Positions 1-7,976 of a DNA stretch of 64,000 nucleotides are shown one piece after another. Every line of letters starts with the position of its first letter. The stretch's first letter is position 1. Source of the DNA: an uncultured Prevotella sp. (GTDB lineage Bacteria > Bacteroidota > Bacteroidia > Bacteroidales > Bacteroidaceae). The notes under the pieces are model-generated. The model saw nothing but the letters and a program-made list of their open reading frames with translations. It was not told the origin of the DNA and did not search any database. The translations under genes and the position numbers were made by a program. The DNA lies in the NCBI GenBank assembly GCA_900315775.1, contig ONAJ01000018.1:1-64000 (forward strand), in the 5' to 3' direction.

Positions 1-5
1 GGTGT

Positions 6-40
6 AAGTAGGCTGGTTTCACCGCGTAAGTAGCCTACTT
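6..40. repeat. 9-bp inverted repeat at window edge
   Basis: AAGTAGGCT at 6-14 is the exact reverse complement of AGCCTACTT at 32-40, with a 17-base loop. GTAAGTAG is also repeated directly. It may be the end of an upstream transcript or part of a dispersed repeat. No T-run follows, so a terminator call is not supported. Confidence 0.4.
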
Positions 41-117
41 TCACATCGGAATAAGGCACTTATACTTTTTCCGAAAATATTTCTTATACAAAATATGGAT
101 TTACCATACTTATTTAG

Positions 118-125
118 TATCTTTG
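118..125 (+). promoter_or_regulatory. Bacteroidetes -7 box (TATCTTTG)
   Basis: TATCTTTG matches TAnnTTTG and lies 23 bases before the lipoprotein start at 148. No clear TTTG -33 box is visible at the right distance, so this is a half-match. Confidence 0.45.
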
Positions 126-147
126 CAGCGTAAATAAACTCAAACAA

Positions 148-738
148 ATGAATATGAAAAAGTCTATTATGACGTTCGCAGCCGTCCTTTGCTGCATAAT
201 GACAGCCGCAGTATTCACAGCCTGCAGCAAAAGCAACAACAACGATCCGATAGTAATAATTCCAGCGAAGACCACGATGAGTTGTACGTTGAAGGTTGAA
301 TCAAATGCACTTAACTCGTTCGACTTCTTCGCCAGTTACTATGATAACAACGGCAAGGTGCAAACCATACAGGTGCCATGGGTAGACTCAAAGACAGAAC
401 TGGTATTAATCAATAAATCCGTACCTGCCAAGGAATGGACTATAGACGTGGCGAGGACAAAGCTGCCCGCAACACACGGCGTGCTTTTCAAGGTAAAGCC
501 AAAGGAGGGCATAGACCACAATGCAGAGTACAGTTTCCTCTGGGGATTTAACATGGTGTACTACGGAATGGATGCTCGCGATGGAGTTATTATAGACAAG
601 AACTGGAGCAACGAATCTTCTTTCAACATCCCCGAAGGCAAGATGGACGAAACATTCAAATCTGGAGAAGTCATACTGTTAAACAATTTAGTTACATTCC
701 AGACCGACGGCTCACTTACCAACGGCAAGTGGCAGTAA
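148..738 (+). CDS. Predicted lipoprotein, unknown function
   Basis: A 196-residue protein with a lipoprotein signal: Lys at residues 4-5, a hydrophobic stretch, then a lipobox ending TAC at about residue 26, followed by an Asn/Ser-rich linker. The mature part, about 165 residues, is probably all-beta with no domain I recognise. Start options are 148 (MNMKK) and 154 (MKK); both give the same signal peptide. The next gene starts 19 bases downstream, so the two are probably co-transcribed. The location is inferred to be the outer membrane or cell surface, because no typical retention signal is evident after the Cys. Confidence 0.75.
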   Translation: MNMKKSIMTFAAVLCCIMTAAVFTACSKSNNNDPIVIIPAKTTMSCTLKVESNALNSFDFFASYYDNNGKVQTIQVPWVDSKTELVLINKSVPAKEWTIDVARTKLPATHGVLFKVKPKEGIDHNAEYSFLWGFNMVYYGMDARDGVIIDKNWSNESSFNIPEGKMDETFKSGEVILLNNLVTFQTDGSLTNGKWQ

Positions 739-757
739 TATTAAAAGTTTTAACCCT

Positions 758-1078
758 GTGAAAAAGTTCTTTTTTATTGTTATGACCATGCTGATGGTCA
801 ACACCGTGCAGGCACAGCAACTGTACGAGGACAGTCTTAAAATACTGATGCGCTTGGATAGCATACAGAACAAGGATACCGTCAGCAGCCAGTCCATCAT
901 GTTCCTTCATAAAGAGAAGAACATGGGGACTCAATTTCATTACAGCAGGCCACGTCCTGACTACACAAAAACGTCAGACCAATTGGGGAACATCCGCGAC
1001 CGAGTTGTAAGAAAAAGAAGAGAGGGGGAAGGACGACCGCTGCAGCCGATATCACCATTCTCTAATATGAACAGATAA
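758..1078 (+). CDS. Small secreted protein, unknown function
   Basis: A 106-residue protein starting with GTG. It has a Sec signal peptide (KKFFFIVMTMLMVNTVQA, cleavage before about residue 20) and a polar, basic C-terminal half rich in Arg/Lys. No domain is recognisable. It follows the 148-738 lipoprotein by 19 bases, which suggests a two-gene unit. The secretion signal and spacing are the only support for it being a real gene; codon composition looks like its neighbours. Confidence 0.6.
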   Translation: MKKFFFIVMTMLMVNTVQAQQLYEDSLKILMRLDSIQNKDTVSSQSIMFLHKEKNMGTQFHYSRPRPDYTKTSDQLGNIRDRVVRKRREGEGRPLQPISPFSNMNR

Positions 1079-1110
1079 TTCGCTACGGAAGCGAAAAAAG
1101 AGCGAAAAAC

Positions 1111-1171
1111 TTGCCGGTATCGGCAAAAAGTACTATCTTTGCATGCAGAATCGGCAGTAAAACTTGCCGAT
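1111..1171 (+). promoter_or_regulatory. Promoter overlapped by four TTGCCGAT-like half-sites
   Basis: A -33 TTG at 1111-1113 and TATCTTTG at 1134-1141 (20-base gap) form a promoter. A palindrome TTGCCG-gtat-CGGCAA (1111-1126) covers the -33 box. A second inverted repeat, ATCGGCA (1150-1156) with TGCCGAT (1165-1171), lies just downstream of the -7 box. The layout is that of an operator for a self-regulating DNA-binding protein. Confidence 0.6.
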
Positions 1172-1182
1172 AGACTGTAACT

Positions 1183-1236
1183 ATGGAGTACATATCAGTA
1201 AGTATTTTTGCTCGCTCAAGTTCTTCTCTCACTTAA
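1183..1236 (+). pseudogene. 17-codon ORF, possible remnant of a small HTH regulator
   Basis: Directly downstream of the promoter/operator, an ATG at 1183 opens MEYISVSIFAR and stops at 1236. The first residues resemble the N-terminus of small Bacteroidetes helix-turn-helix proteins (MEYISVSEFA type, often next to Fic proteins), but the frame ends almost at once. The likeliest reading is a relic that has lost its body; a real short peptide is the alternative. The rest of 1237-1314 holds nothing I recognise. Confidence 0.35.
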
Positions 1237-1314
1237 TCACGATTTTTTTACCATTATTTATATATACCCTTCTGCGTAGGCAGGGGGAGACATTTATAAA
1301 ATTTTCCATTTATA

Positions 1315-1346
1315 TTTGCTTATTTGTTCACAAATAACTACTTTTG
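1315..1346 (+). promoter_or_regulatory. Promoter of the SLC13-type permease gene
   Basis: TTTG at 1315-1318, a 20-base gap, then TACTTTTG at 1339-1346. A small dyad TTTGT-tc-ACAAA (1323-1334) lies between the boxes, and a GCAAGT/ACTTGC hairpin (1356-1370) lies in the leader. The gene starts at 1392. Confidence 0.7.
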
Positions 1347-1391
1347 TGCCACAAAGCAAGTAGCACTTGCGAAAATCTAATAATTAATAAC

Positions 1392-3188
1392 ATGGATTCA
1401 TTAACATTCTTAGGGTTTAACGTCGATGCGTGGATCACTATCGTAACGGTGTTCACCATGTTCACGGTGCTCCTGACAACGAAGTGGCGCAGCGACGTAG
1501 TATTTCTGGGGGCTATCGGAGTGCTCTACGTAACGGGAGTGCTCGATGCAAAAGAAGCCTTCGCTGGGTTTAGCAGCACGTCGGTGATTACCGTCGGAGT
1601 GCTCTTTGTCGTTGTAGCTGGTCTTAACCATACCGGTGTGCTACAGGGCATTGTAAGATATCTGCTGGGAGCACCGAAAAGCTACGGAAAGGCGGTAACA
1701 AGACTGATGCTGCCGGTTGCCTTGCTGAGCTCATTCCTTAGCAACACTACTGTGGTGGCTCTCTTCGTAAACATCGTAAAGATTTGGGCAAAGAAACTCG
1801 GTGTCTCGCCATCAAAACTGCTCATACCACTGAGCTATGCCTCGGGAATGGGTGGCATCTGCACCCTCATTGGTACCCCGCCGAACCTTATCATCAGCGG
1901 ACTCTACGAGGAGCATACTGGCAACTCTATGAATATCCTCGCCACTACCATCCCGGGACTGTTCTGTCTCGCCGTGGGTGTGCTGTCCGTCATCGCCATG
2001 CGCCGACTGTTGCCTGACCGCAAGGCTCCCGAGAGTGCTTTCGAATCTACAGGCGACTACACCGTAGGACTGCAGGTGCCGTCGGACAATCCTCATATCG
2101 GCAAAACACTGGGTGAGGCAGGACTGTTCCACGTCAATGGCGGTAGCCTCATCAAGATGTCTCACTTCGACAACATCCCCTCGCCTATCTCTGAGGACGA
2201 GCCCATCATGGGTGGCGACCACCTTGTCTATGCAGGACAAATAGAAGATATCCTGTCAATGGCGTATGAGCGTAAGCTGGCAAGCGACTATGGTCAGGTG
2301 TTCTCTGTCAACGAAATAGATAATTACCGCTCACTGCATACGGCATACGTCAAGTTCGGCAGTGAACTCATAGGAAAGACAATAGAAAGCACTACCATAG
2401 AAAAGGATAACGACGTTATTCTTGTAGCTGTTTCCCGAAGTGGTGAGCGCATCAACACGGCACCGCGCAACGTAGTGCTGGCTGCAGGCGACACGCTACT
2501 CTTTATATGTCTTAAGAACTTTAATGCCGAGAGCTCTTCCATGAAGGATTGCCTTAACTTCTTCGACTCCGACGAAGTACCTAACTACGGCAAGGGCACC
2601 ATCATCTCCTCCCTAATCATGATAACCATGGTCGTCCTCTCCGCCCTCGGCATAATGCCACTTCTTCAGTGCGCCTTCCTCGCCGCAGCAGCAATGCTCC
2701 TGTTCCGCTGTTGCAACATGGAACAGGCTATGAAAGCCGTCAACTGGGAAATACTGATGGTATTTGCCGGCAGCGCCGTCCTCGGTACTGCCATCCAGGA
2801 AACCGGCATCGCAGAATGGCTGGCTAACGGCATCCTCGACATCTGCGGCACCAATCCTATTGTCGTCATGACAGCAGTATGCTTCGTAGGAACCTTCGTC
2901 ACTGAGTTTATCTCTAACACTGCAGCGGGAGCTATGTTCTTCCCTATAATGTACGATGCCGCCGAGAAACTGGGCTACGACCCCTTCCCCTTCCTCGTGG
3001 CACTCATGATTAGCGTCAGCAGCAGCTTTGCTACGCCAATAGGTTCACCCACCCACATGCTGGTCTATGGACCTGGCGGCTACCGCTTCAGCGACTTCCT
3101 GCGCATCGGTCTGCTGATGAACATCATCATCCTTGCCGCCAACATCTTTATAACAAGCATCGTATATCCTTTAACACCATTACAATAA
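1392..3188 (+). CDS. SLC13-family permease with RCK_C (TrkA-C) domains
   Basis: A 598-residue membrane protein of the CitMHS/SLC13 divalent anion:Na+ symporter class, the type often annotated as sulfate or dicarboxylate permease. Membrane segments fill about residues 1-205 and 400-598. Between them, at about residues 210-385, is a soluble region with two RCK_C/TrkA-C-like modules. SNTTVVALF and later SNTAAGAMFFP are the two repeated SNT-type motifs that build the ion and substrate site in this family. The upstream in-frame TTG at 1344 overlaps the -7 box, so ATG 1392 is the start. A strong terminator follows. Sulfate is a guess; the substrate cannot be read from the sequence. Confidence 0.88.
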   Translation: MDSLTFLGFNVDAWITIVTVFTMFTVLLTTKWRSDVVFLGAIGVLYVTGVLDAKEAFAGFSSTSVITVGVLFVVVAGLNHTGVLQGIVRYLLGAPKSYGKAVTRLMLPVALLSSFLSNTTVVALFVNIVKIWAKKLGVSPSKLLIPLSYASGMGGICTLIGTPPNLIISGLYEEHTGNSMNILATTIPGLFCLAVGVLSVIAMRRLLPDRKAPESAFESTGDYTVGLQVPSDNPHIGKTLGEAGLFHVNGGSLIKMSHFDNIPSPISEDEPIMGGDHLVYAGQIEDILSMAYERKLASDYGQVFSVNEIDNYRSLHTAYVKFGSELIGKTIESTTIEKDNDVILVAVSRSGERINTAPRNVVLAAGDTLLFICLKNFNAESSSMKDCLNFFDSDEVPNYGKGTIISSLIMITMVVLSALGIMPLLQCAFLAAAAMLLFRCCNMEQAMKAVNWEILMVFAGSAVLGTAIQETGIAEWLANGILDICGTNPIVVMTAVCFVGTFVTEFISNTAAGAMFFPIMYDAAEKLGYDPFPFLVALMISVSSSFATPIGSPTHMLVYGPGGYRFSDFLRIGLLMNIIILAANIFITSIVYPLTPLQ

Positions 3189-3189
3189 A

Positions 3190-3219
3190 AATAAGCGGAG
3201 CCGAAAGCTCCGCTTATTT
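3190..3219 (+). terminator. Rho-independent terminator after the permease gene
   Basis: AATAAGCGGAGC (3190-3201), loop CGAAA, GCTCCGCTTATT (3207-3218). It ends nine bases past the stop codon. The GCGGAGC stem is reused at 15255-15280. The remainder of 3220-3371 shows nothing recognisable. Confidence 0.85.
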
Positions 3220-3371
3220 AGTTATTAGGGGTTAGCAAACATTTTTATTTCGCACTATTCTTATCAGAATAGTCGGTGGGCATGCTATCAGGGGTATTAG
3301 GAGCGGGATTATCGTCCTTACTACATGAAGAATAATCTGTAAATTAATAAACTTTTTTTGCTGTGTAAAAA

Positions 3372-3403
3372 TTTGGGTATTTGTGAACTTAGTATTACTT
3401 TTG
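3372..3403 (+). promoter_or_regulatory. Promoter of the GH5 gene
   Basis: TTTG 3372-3375, 20-base gap, TACTTTTG 3396-3403, 30 bases before ATG 3434. Confidence 0.75.
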
Positions 3404-3433
3404 CAGGCATTACCTTTCAATTACTAGACAATT

Positions 3434-4657
3434 ATGAGAATTCTTTACTTAATACTTGTATGCATGATGACAATAGGGAGTGCAGGGGCTAACGGTGGTT
3501 TCCTGCGAGTGGAAGGACAGAACATAGTGAAGCCCGACGGGGAGAAGCTGTACATTCAGGGCACTAACCTCGGCAACTGGCTGAATCCCGAGGGGTATAT
3601 GTTCGGAATGAAGATTACCAATTCGCCAAGGTTTATCGACGAGATGCTGTGCGAACTGGTGGGACCAACCAATGCAGCACACTTCTGGAAGGAGTTTAAG
3701 GAGAAGTATATTACCCAGGACGATATCAGGTTTATTGCGGAGAGGGGCGCCAACACGGTACGGTTGCCCTTCCACTATAAGCTGTTCACTAAAGAGGACT
3801 ACATGGGACTTGACGACAACAGTGAGGAGGGTTTCAGACTGATTGACAGGGCGATAGGATGGTGCAAGGAGGCGGGGCTGTACGTCATCCTGGATATGCA
3901 CGACTGCCCTGGAGGACAGACGGGCGACAACATTGACGACAGCTACGGATACCCCTGGCTGATAACGGAGAGGGAGGAACAGGAGCGTTTTATTGACATC
4001 TGGCGCACCATAGCACGTCACTACAAGGACGAGACGGCGGTGCTGGGCTACGGACTGATGAACGAGGCGCTGGCAACATACTTCAACGATGAGTACGACG
4101 AACTGACGGGAAAGTTAGGAGCACTTTACACGGAGACCGTGAAGGCGGTGCGACAGGAAGACAAAAACCACATCATAATTCTCGGCGGTGCCAACTGGAA
4201 TACTCGTTTCGAGATGCTCGACATGAGTGCCGACGAACAGCTGATGATAGAGTGTCACCGCTACGGAGGAGAGCCTGTACGCGAGGCTATACAGAACTTC
4301 ATTGAGTCTCAGCAGAAGACGAATCGTCCGATGTATATGGGTGAGATAGGTCACGGCACGACGGAATGGCAGACAAAATTCGTGCAGGTGATGAAAGACT
4401 GCAACATTGGCTACACCTTCTGGCCGTACAAAAAACTCGACAACAGCTGCATGGTGGCAATAAAACGTCCTGAGGGATGGGAACGCATAGTGGAGTTCGC
4501 CGAAGGAACACGCAACAGCTATGCCACCATTCGTGAGGCACGGAAGAAACTGCCGCAACAGGAGGCTATGAAGATACTGAGAACCTTCTTGGACAACATT
4601 CTTTTTGACAAATGTATGGTGCAGGAAGACTACGTAACAAGTATGGGAATGAAGTAG
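3434..4657 (+). CDS. Secreted glycoside hydrolase family 5 enzyme
   Basis: A 407-residue exported (beta/alpha)8 glycosidase of the GH5 (cellulase) fold. The signal peptide covers residues 1-19. GTNLGNWL (43-50) is the usual strand-1 motif of the exo-glucanase-like GH5 subfamilies, NTVRLPF is at 107-113, and LDMHD is at 153-157. The retaining-mechanism pair is visible: acid/base Glu211 in GLMNEA and nucleophile Glu304 in MYMGEIG. His275 in ECHRY and Trp330 in TFWPY fit substrate-binding positions. It probably cleaves beta-glucans or beta-glucosides outside the inner membrane, but the exact linkage is not readable. It has its own promoter and is not in a polysaccharide-utilisation locus (no SusC/SusD genes are nearby). 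Confidence 0.88.
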   Translation: MRILYLILVCMMTIGSAGANGGFLRVEGQNIVKPDGEKLYIQGTNLGNWLNPEGYMFGMKITNSPRFIDEMLCELVGPTNAAHFWKEFKEKYITQDDIRFIAERGANTVRLPFHYKLFTKEDYMGLDDNSEEGFRLIDRAIGWCKEAGLYVILDMHDCPGGQTGDNIDDSYGYPWLITEREEQERFIDIWRTIARHYKDETAVLGYGLMNEALATYFNDEYDELTGKLGALYTETVKAVRQEDKNHIIILGGANWNTRFEMLDMSADEQLMIECHRYGGEPVREAIQNFIESQQKTNRPMYMGEIGHGTTEWQTKFVQVMKDCNIGYTFWPYKKLDNSCMVAIKRPEGWERIVEFAEGTRNSYATIREARKKLPQQEAMKILRTFLDNILFDKCMVQEDYVTSMGMK

Positions 4658-4683
4658 CTGACATGAAGAAAATTGATAAAAAA

Positions 4684-4715
4684 TTTGCACAACAAAGTAA
4701 AATATCTTACTTTTG
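4684..4715 (+). promoter_or_regulatory. Promoter of the duplicated-domain lipoprotein gene
   Basis: TTTG 4684-4687, 20-base gap, TACTTTTG 4708-4715. The start codon is at 4782, giving a leader of about 60 bases. Confidence 0.75.
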
Positions 4716-4781
4716 CCACAAGAAAGGTGTTAATTCACCTTGTTTAATTATAGAACTATAAACCTAAAAAGAGCATTTAAA

Positions 4782-5831
4782 ATGAAAAAGATTATTTACA
4801 GCATCACTCTTTTGATGGCTTCCGTATTCTTTATGACTTCATGTAGCAGTGACGACGGTGCCGCACCATCGCTGACACAACTCTTCGGAGTATGGTCTAT
4901 CTCTGACGTACAGGATCAGCAGGGAAACACTGTTAACATGCAGCTGGAAATCATGACAATGGCGTATTCACAGTATGCAACCACTATAGGACAGACAGCT
5001 GAAACCACAGTTCCTATGGGTGCGCTGGCTTACAGTAAAACTACTGTAACAACCTCTTCATACGTAAGTCCGTACGGAGGATACCCCGGAGGAGGCTACA
5101 ACTGGGGAGGCAATACCGGACAATATACCCAAAACAAAACATACACCAAGGAGGTAGGATACTTCACGGTGGACAACTCCACGGGTATTGACAAACTGCG
5201 CCTCTACCCACAGGCAAGACTGAGAAGCGACGACGGTATGACATGGTACAACGACGGCCATAGCTCGGCAGTAATGACTGAGTATTCATACACCGTTAGT
5301 GCAACACAACTCGTATTCAACCTCCCAGACCTCACACAACAAGTATGGACAAAGGGACACGGCGGTGGCACACCAGCAGTAAACACTATCGTGGGCATCT
5401 GGCAGATTAACAACATGATTCAGTCGGGCAACACCGTAAACATGCAAATGGAACTGACATCGGAAATATACAGCAAGTACGCACCGACAATAAACATGCC
5501 CGTTCCTGCTGGTGTTCCTGAATCAGCACTGGCTTACGTAAAGACTGTTGTCACTAACATCGGCGGCGGATACGACCCGTGGGGCAGTGGCGGCTACGGC
5601 ACAAAGAGCTACGGCAAGGAAATTGGTTACTACCTCAACACTTCTGTGGGAGGAGCTAACAAACTCATCCTCTACTCTGTAGTTAATATGACCAGCCAGG
5701 ACGGCGTTTCGTGGACAAAGGACGAAAGCAAACCTACCACAATGACCGAATATACCTACGTGCTGAGCAGCAACCAACTCATCTTCAACTTGCCAGACCT
5801 CACACAGCAGATCTGGACAAGAATGCGATAA
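4782..5831 (+). CDS. Lipoprotein made of two copies of one domain, unknown function
   Basis: A 349-residue lipoprotein: signal at residues 1-20, lipobox TSC at 19-21, then SSDDGA. The rest is a tandem duplication, about residues 34-190 and 202-347. Matching landmarks are GVWSI/GIWQI, GNTVNMQ in both, ALAYSKT/ALAYVKT, MTEYSY/MTEYTY, and FNLPDLTQQ in both. Each copy has a Gly/Tyr-rich insert. The opening GxWxI and the overall pattern recall lipocalin-like Bacteroidetes lipoproteins, but I cannot assign a family. ATG 4782 is chosen over the upstream TTG 4740 because it begins the signal peptide. The next gene follows after 30 bases and is probably in the same operon. Confidence 0.8.
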   Translation: MKKIIYSITLLMASVFFMTSCSSDDGAAPSLTQLFGVWSISDVQDQQGNTVNMQLEIMTMAYSQYATTIGQTAETTVPMGALAYSKTTVTTSSYVSPYGGYPGGGYNWGGNTGQYTQNKTYTKEVGYFTVDNSTGIDKLRLYPQARLRSDDGMTWYNDGHSSAVMTEYSYTVSATQLVFNLPDLTQQVWTKGHGGGTPAVNTIVGIWQINNMIQSGNTVNMQMELTSEIYSKYAPTINMPVPAGVPESALAYVKTVVTNIGGGYDPWGSGGYGTKSYGKEIGYYLNTSVGGANKLILYSVVNMTSQDGVSWTKDESKPTTMTEYTYVLSSNQLIFNLPDLTQQIWTRMR

Positions 5832-5861
5832 TCTTTCACATAACAGCAAAACAATAAGGAC

Positions 5862-7976
5862 GTGAAGAGAATCCTTCTGTTGGCAGCGGGTATTCTATGC
5901 TCGCTGCTTTCAATTCAAGCATTTACCGTCACCTATACGGCTATCGACAAGCCCGAGGGATGGGACGACATGACGGCATGGACCGATAACTACTTGCCAT
6001 CGGGAAGCACCGTGGCACTGGGCGCCAGCGTTACATTCAGAACTCCTGGAGCCAGCGGATATGCCGTTGACTGGTACGTCAATGGTGTTAAAATAGAACA
6101 ACCTGTCGGCTTCACGTATTCCATTATCATCACTGCATCGGTACATGTGGAGGCACGATACCGCGAAGCTTATAAGTTCATATTCCAAGGTACACCATAC
6201 GTGCGCTACGCCAACGAGAAGGGATACGCCACACTGACGCAGAACTTCTACCACACTGACCACGTGAGTCAGAAGGGCATAGGACATACCGTGGATTACT
6301 GGACGGGCAGCAACGGCAAAAACTATGCTGTTGACCGCACTCCTAACGATAACTTGTACGTCAGCGAACTGCTCACCAGCGACGTGGTGCTTACACCACA
6401 CTATGTGTTGAGCGGAAAGAGCATCGGCGACAGCACTGTTGTAGTCACATGGCGCTTCGACCAGCCTGCGAACATACTGCTACTGCGCGACATGAAGGGG
6501 AAGGCTCCCTTCGTACAGACGGCGGTATTCCAAGGTGTTTACACCGACATAGCAATGACTATCGATGCTACCGCAGGACGCATAGACAACTACAACAACG
6601 GCATGTGGAACCAGACATCGATACCTGCCCAAACGAGTGCCGGCACACGAATGAGACTACCTTCTACCTACGGCACGCTGTTCCGCGTATTGACGAAGGA
6701 ACCGCTGACGACAAGCACTACCATCGCAGGGAAGTCGGACTACACACAGTCGCAACTTACCGACGGCTCGTGGCAGTCGCTGATATACTGCTACAATCCT
6801 AACGACACGGTGGATATGGTGATTGGCGAGGACATCAGCCTCATCAGCATTGCGGCAATGTACCCAGGTGCCAACAACACACTGACGTGGAGACCGGTCA
6901 CCGGAACGGGCGAACCGGTAATAAACACTGCATACAAAATAGGCGAAGCTGGCGGACTGCTCAGGAACATGAGTAATATCGCCAATATAGGCATGCTACA
7001 GATTACTCCAAGTGTTGCAAACGCAATGACATCGCTAATCGAAATGCCACAGACCTTCAACGAATGGCGCAGCATGACGGTGGGCTTCGAGGTTGCCGAC
7101 GGCTATGCCTTCCTGCCTACATCGGCAGAGGTGCCTTTCTTCCCCGTAGTGCCTACCACAACAACAAATCCAAACATCCTGTCGGCACTGTGGCTGGAGG
7201 ACGAACATGGACTGCGTATCGACTCGCTATTCACGAACCGCGTGCCTAACGTGCTGAACTACGACTCGCTGACGTACTCTGCTCCTGCGGACTACAGAAT
7301 GACGAAATTCATGCGCGGCAAGGTGACAATGAGAATATTTGTCTTCGGCACGGCAGCACAATACCGCTTAGGCGAGGCTATTTCTATCAGCGGAAGTCTA
7401 TACCGACACATCACCTTCCCAGAAGACAGCCGATGGATGCCACTGGTCATCACTAACGCCATAGACTTCGACGGCACCGAACTGCAAGACGTAGAGGTGT
7501 ATGAGGCGGTGGGCGTAAGAGAGCGCACGGGCTACTTAAACCTCGTTCCCGTAGAGGAGTGCCCTCCAGGAACAATAGTTATGCTGCGCGCTCCTAATCC
7601 CGGAGCGGAATATTTCGTACCGCTGACTCACTGCGACGATGCCTTCGACCCGAAGATGAACATCCTGCACATTAGCGACGGCACAGTGACGGGTAACTCC
7701 GACCGCTATGTCTATGAACTGCAGGACGGCAGACCAGTATTTGTGCCCTCAAAGGAAGGAGAGACTATCCCCGAGGGTAACTTCTACATAGAGTACGAAT
7801 TCATGGCTACTCACGACGTGCTGTATATCTCTGACGAAGACCCAAGCGGCATAGACACCGCACACGAAGTGGGCACTGCACCATCAGCAGCACGCAGAAT
7901 AATAAAGGACGGACGTATATACATTGTTAAGCCGGACGGCACAATGTACAACATTGCGGGATGCAGGGTGCGCTAA
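5862..7976 (+). CDS. Large secreted protein with sorting-type C-terminus, unknown function
   Basis: A 704-residue protein starting with GTG. The signal peptide ends near residue 20 (SIQA). Residues 22-105 (FTVTYTAIDKP onward, then VTFRTPG and WYVNG) resemble the divergent InlB-type beta-repeat. The middle is probably beta-rich without known domains. The tail GRIYIVKPDGTMYNIAG is the kind of C-terminal motif found on Prevotella proteins that leave by type IX secretion or a related route. It follows the duplicated-domain lipoprotein by 30 bases. Its stop overlaps the stop of the convergent glycosidase gene by four bases. Confidence 0.75.
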   Translation: MKRILLLAAGILCSLLSIQAFTVTYTAIDKPEGWDDMTAWTDNYLPSGSTVALGASVTFRTPGASGYAVDWYVNGVKIEQPVGFTYSIIITASVHVEARYREAYKFIFQGTPYVRYANEKGYATLTQNFYHTDHVSQKGIGHTVDYWTGSNGKNYAVDRTPNDNLYVSELLTSDVVLTPHYVLSGKSIGDSTVVVTWRFDQPANILLLRDMKGKAPFVQTAVFQGVYTDIAMTIDATAGRIDNYNNGMWNQTSIPAQTSAGTRMRLPSTYGTLFRVLTKEPLTTSTTIAGKSDYTQSQLTDGSWQSLIYCYNPNDTVDMVIGEDISLISIAAMYPGANNTLTWRPVTGTGEPVINTAYKIGEAGGLLRNMSNIANIGMLQITPSVANAMTSLIEMPQTFNEWRSMTVGFEVADGYAFLPTSAEVPFFPVVPTTTTNPNILSALWLEDEHGLRIDSLFTNRVPNVLNYDSLTYSAPADYRMTKFMRGKVTMRIFVFGTAAQYRLGEAISISGSLYRHITFPEDSRWMPLVITNAIDFDGTELQDVEVYEAVGVRERTGYLNLVPVEECPPGTIVMLRAPNPGAEYFVPLTHCDDAFDPKMNILHISDGTVTGNSDRYVYELQDGRPVFVPSKEGETIPEGNFYIEYEFMATHDVLYISDEDPSGIDTAHEVGTAPSAARRIIKDGRIYIVKPDGTMYNIAGCRVR

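Noticed and set aside
1344..1391. 16-codon N-terminal extension of the SLC13-type permease from a TTG
   Set aside because: The TTG is part of the -7 promoter box, so it cannot be in the mRNA; ATG 1392 fits the first membrane helix.
3232..3420. 62-codon minus-strand frame between the permease and GH5 genes
   Set aside because: Crosses the GH5 promoter on the other strand; no signal, domain or ribosome-binding context.
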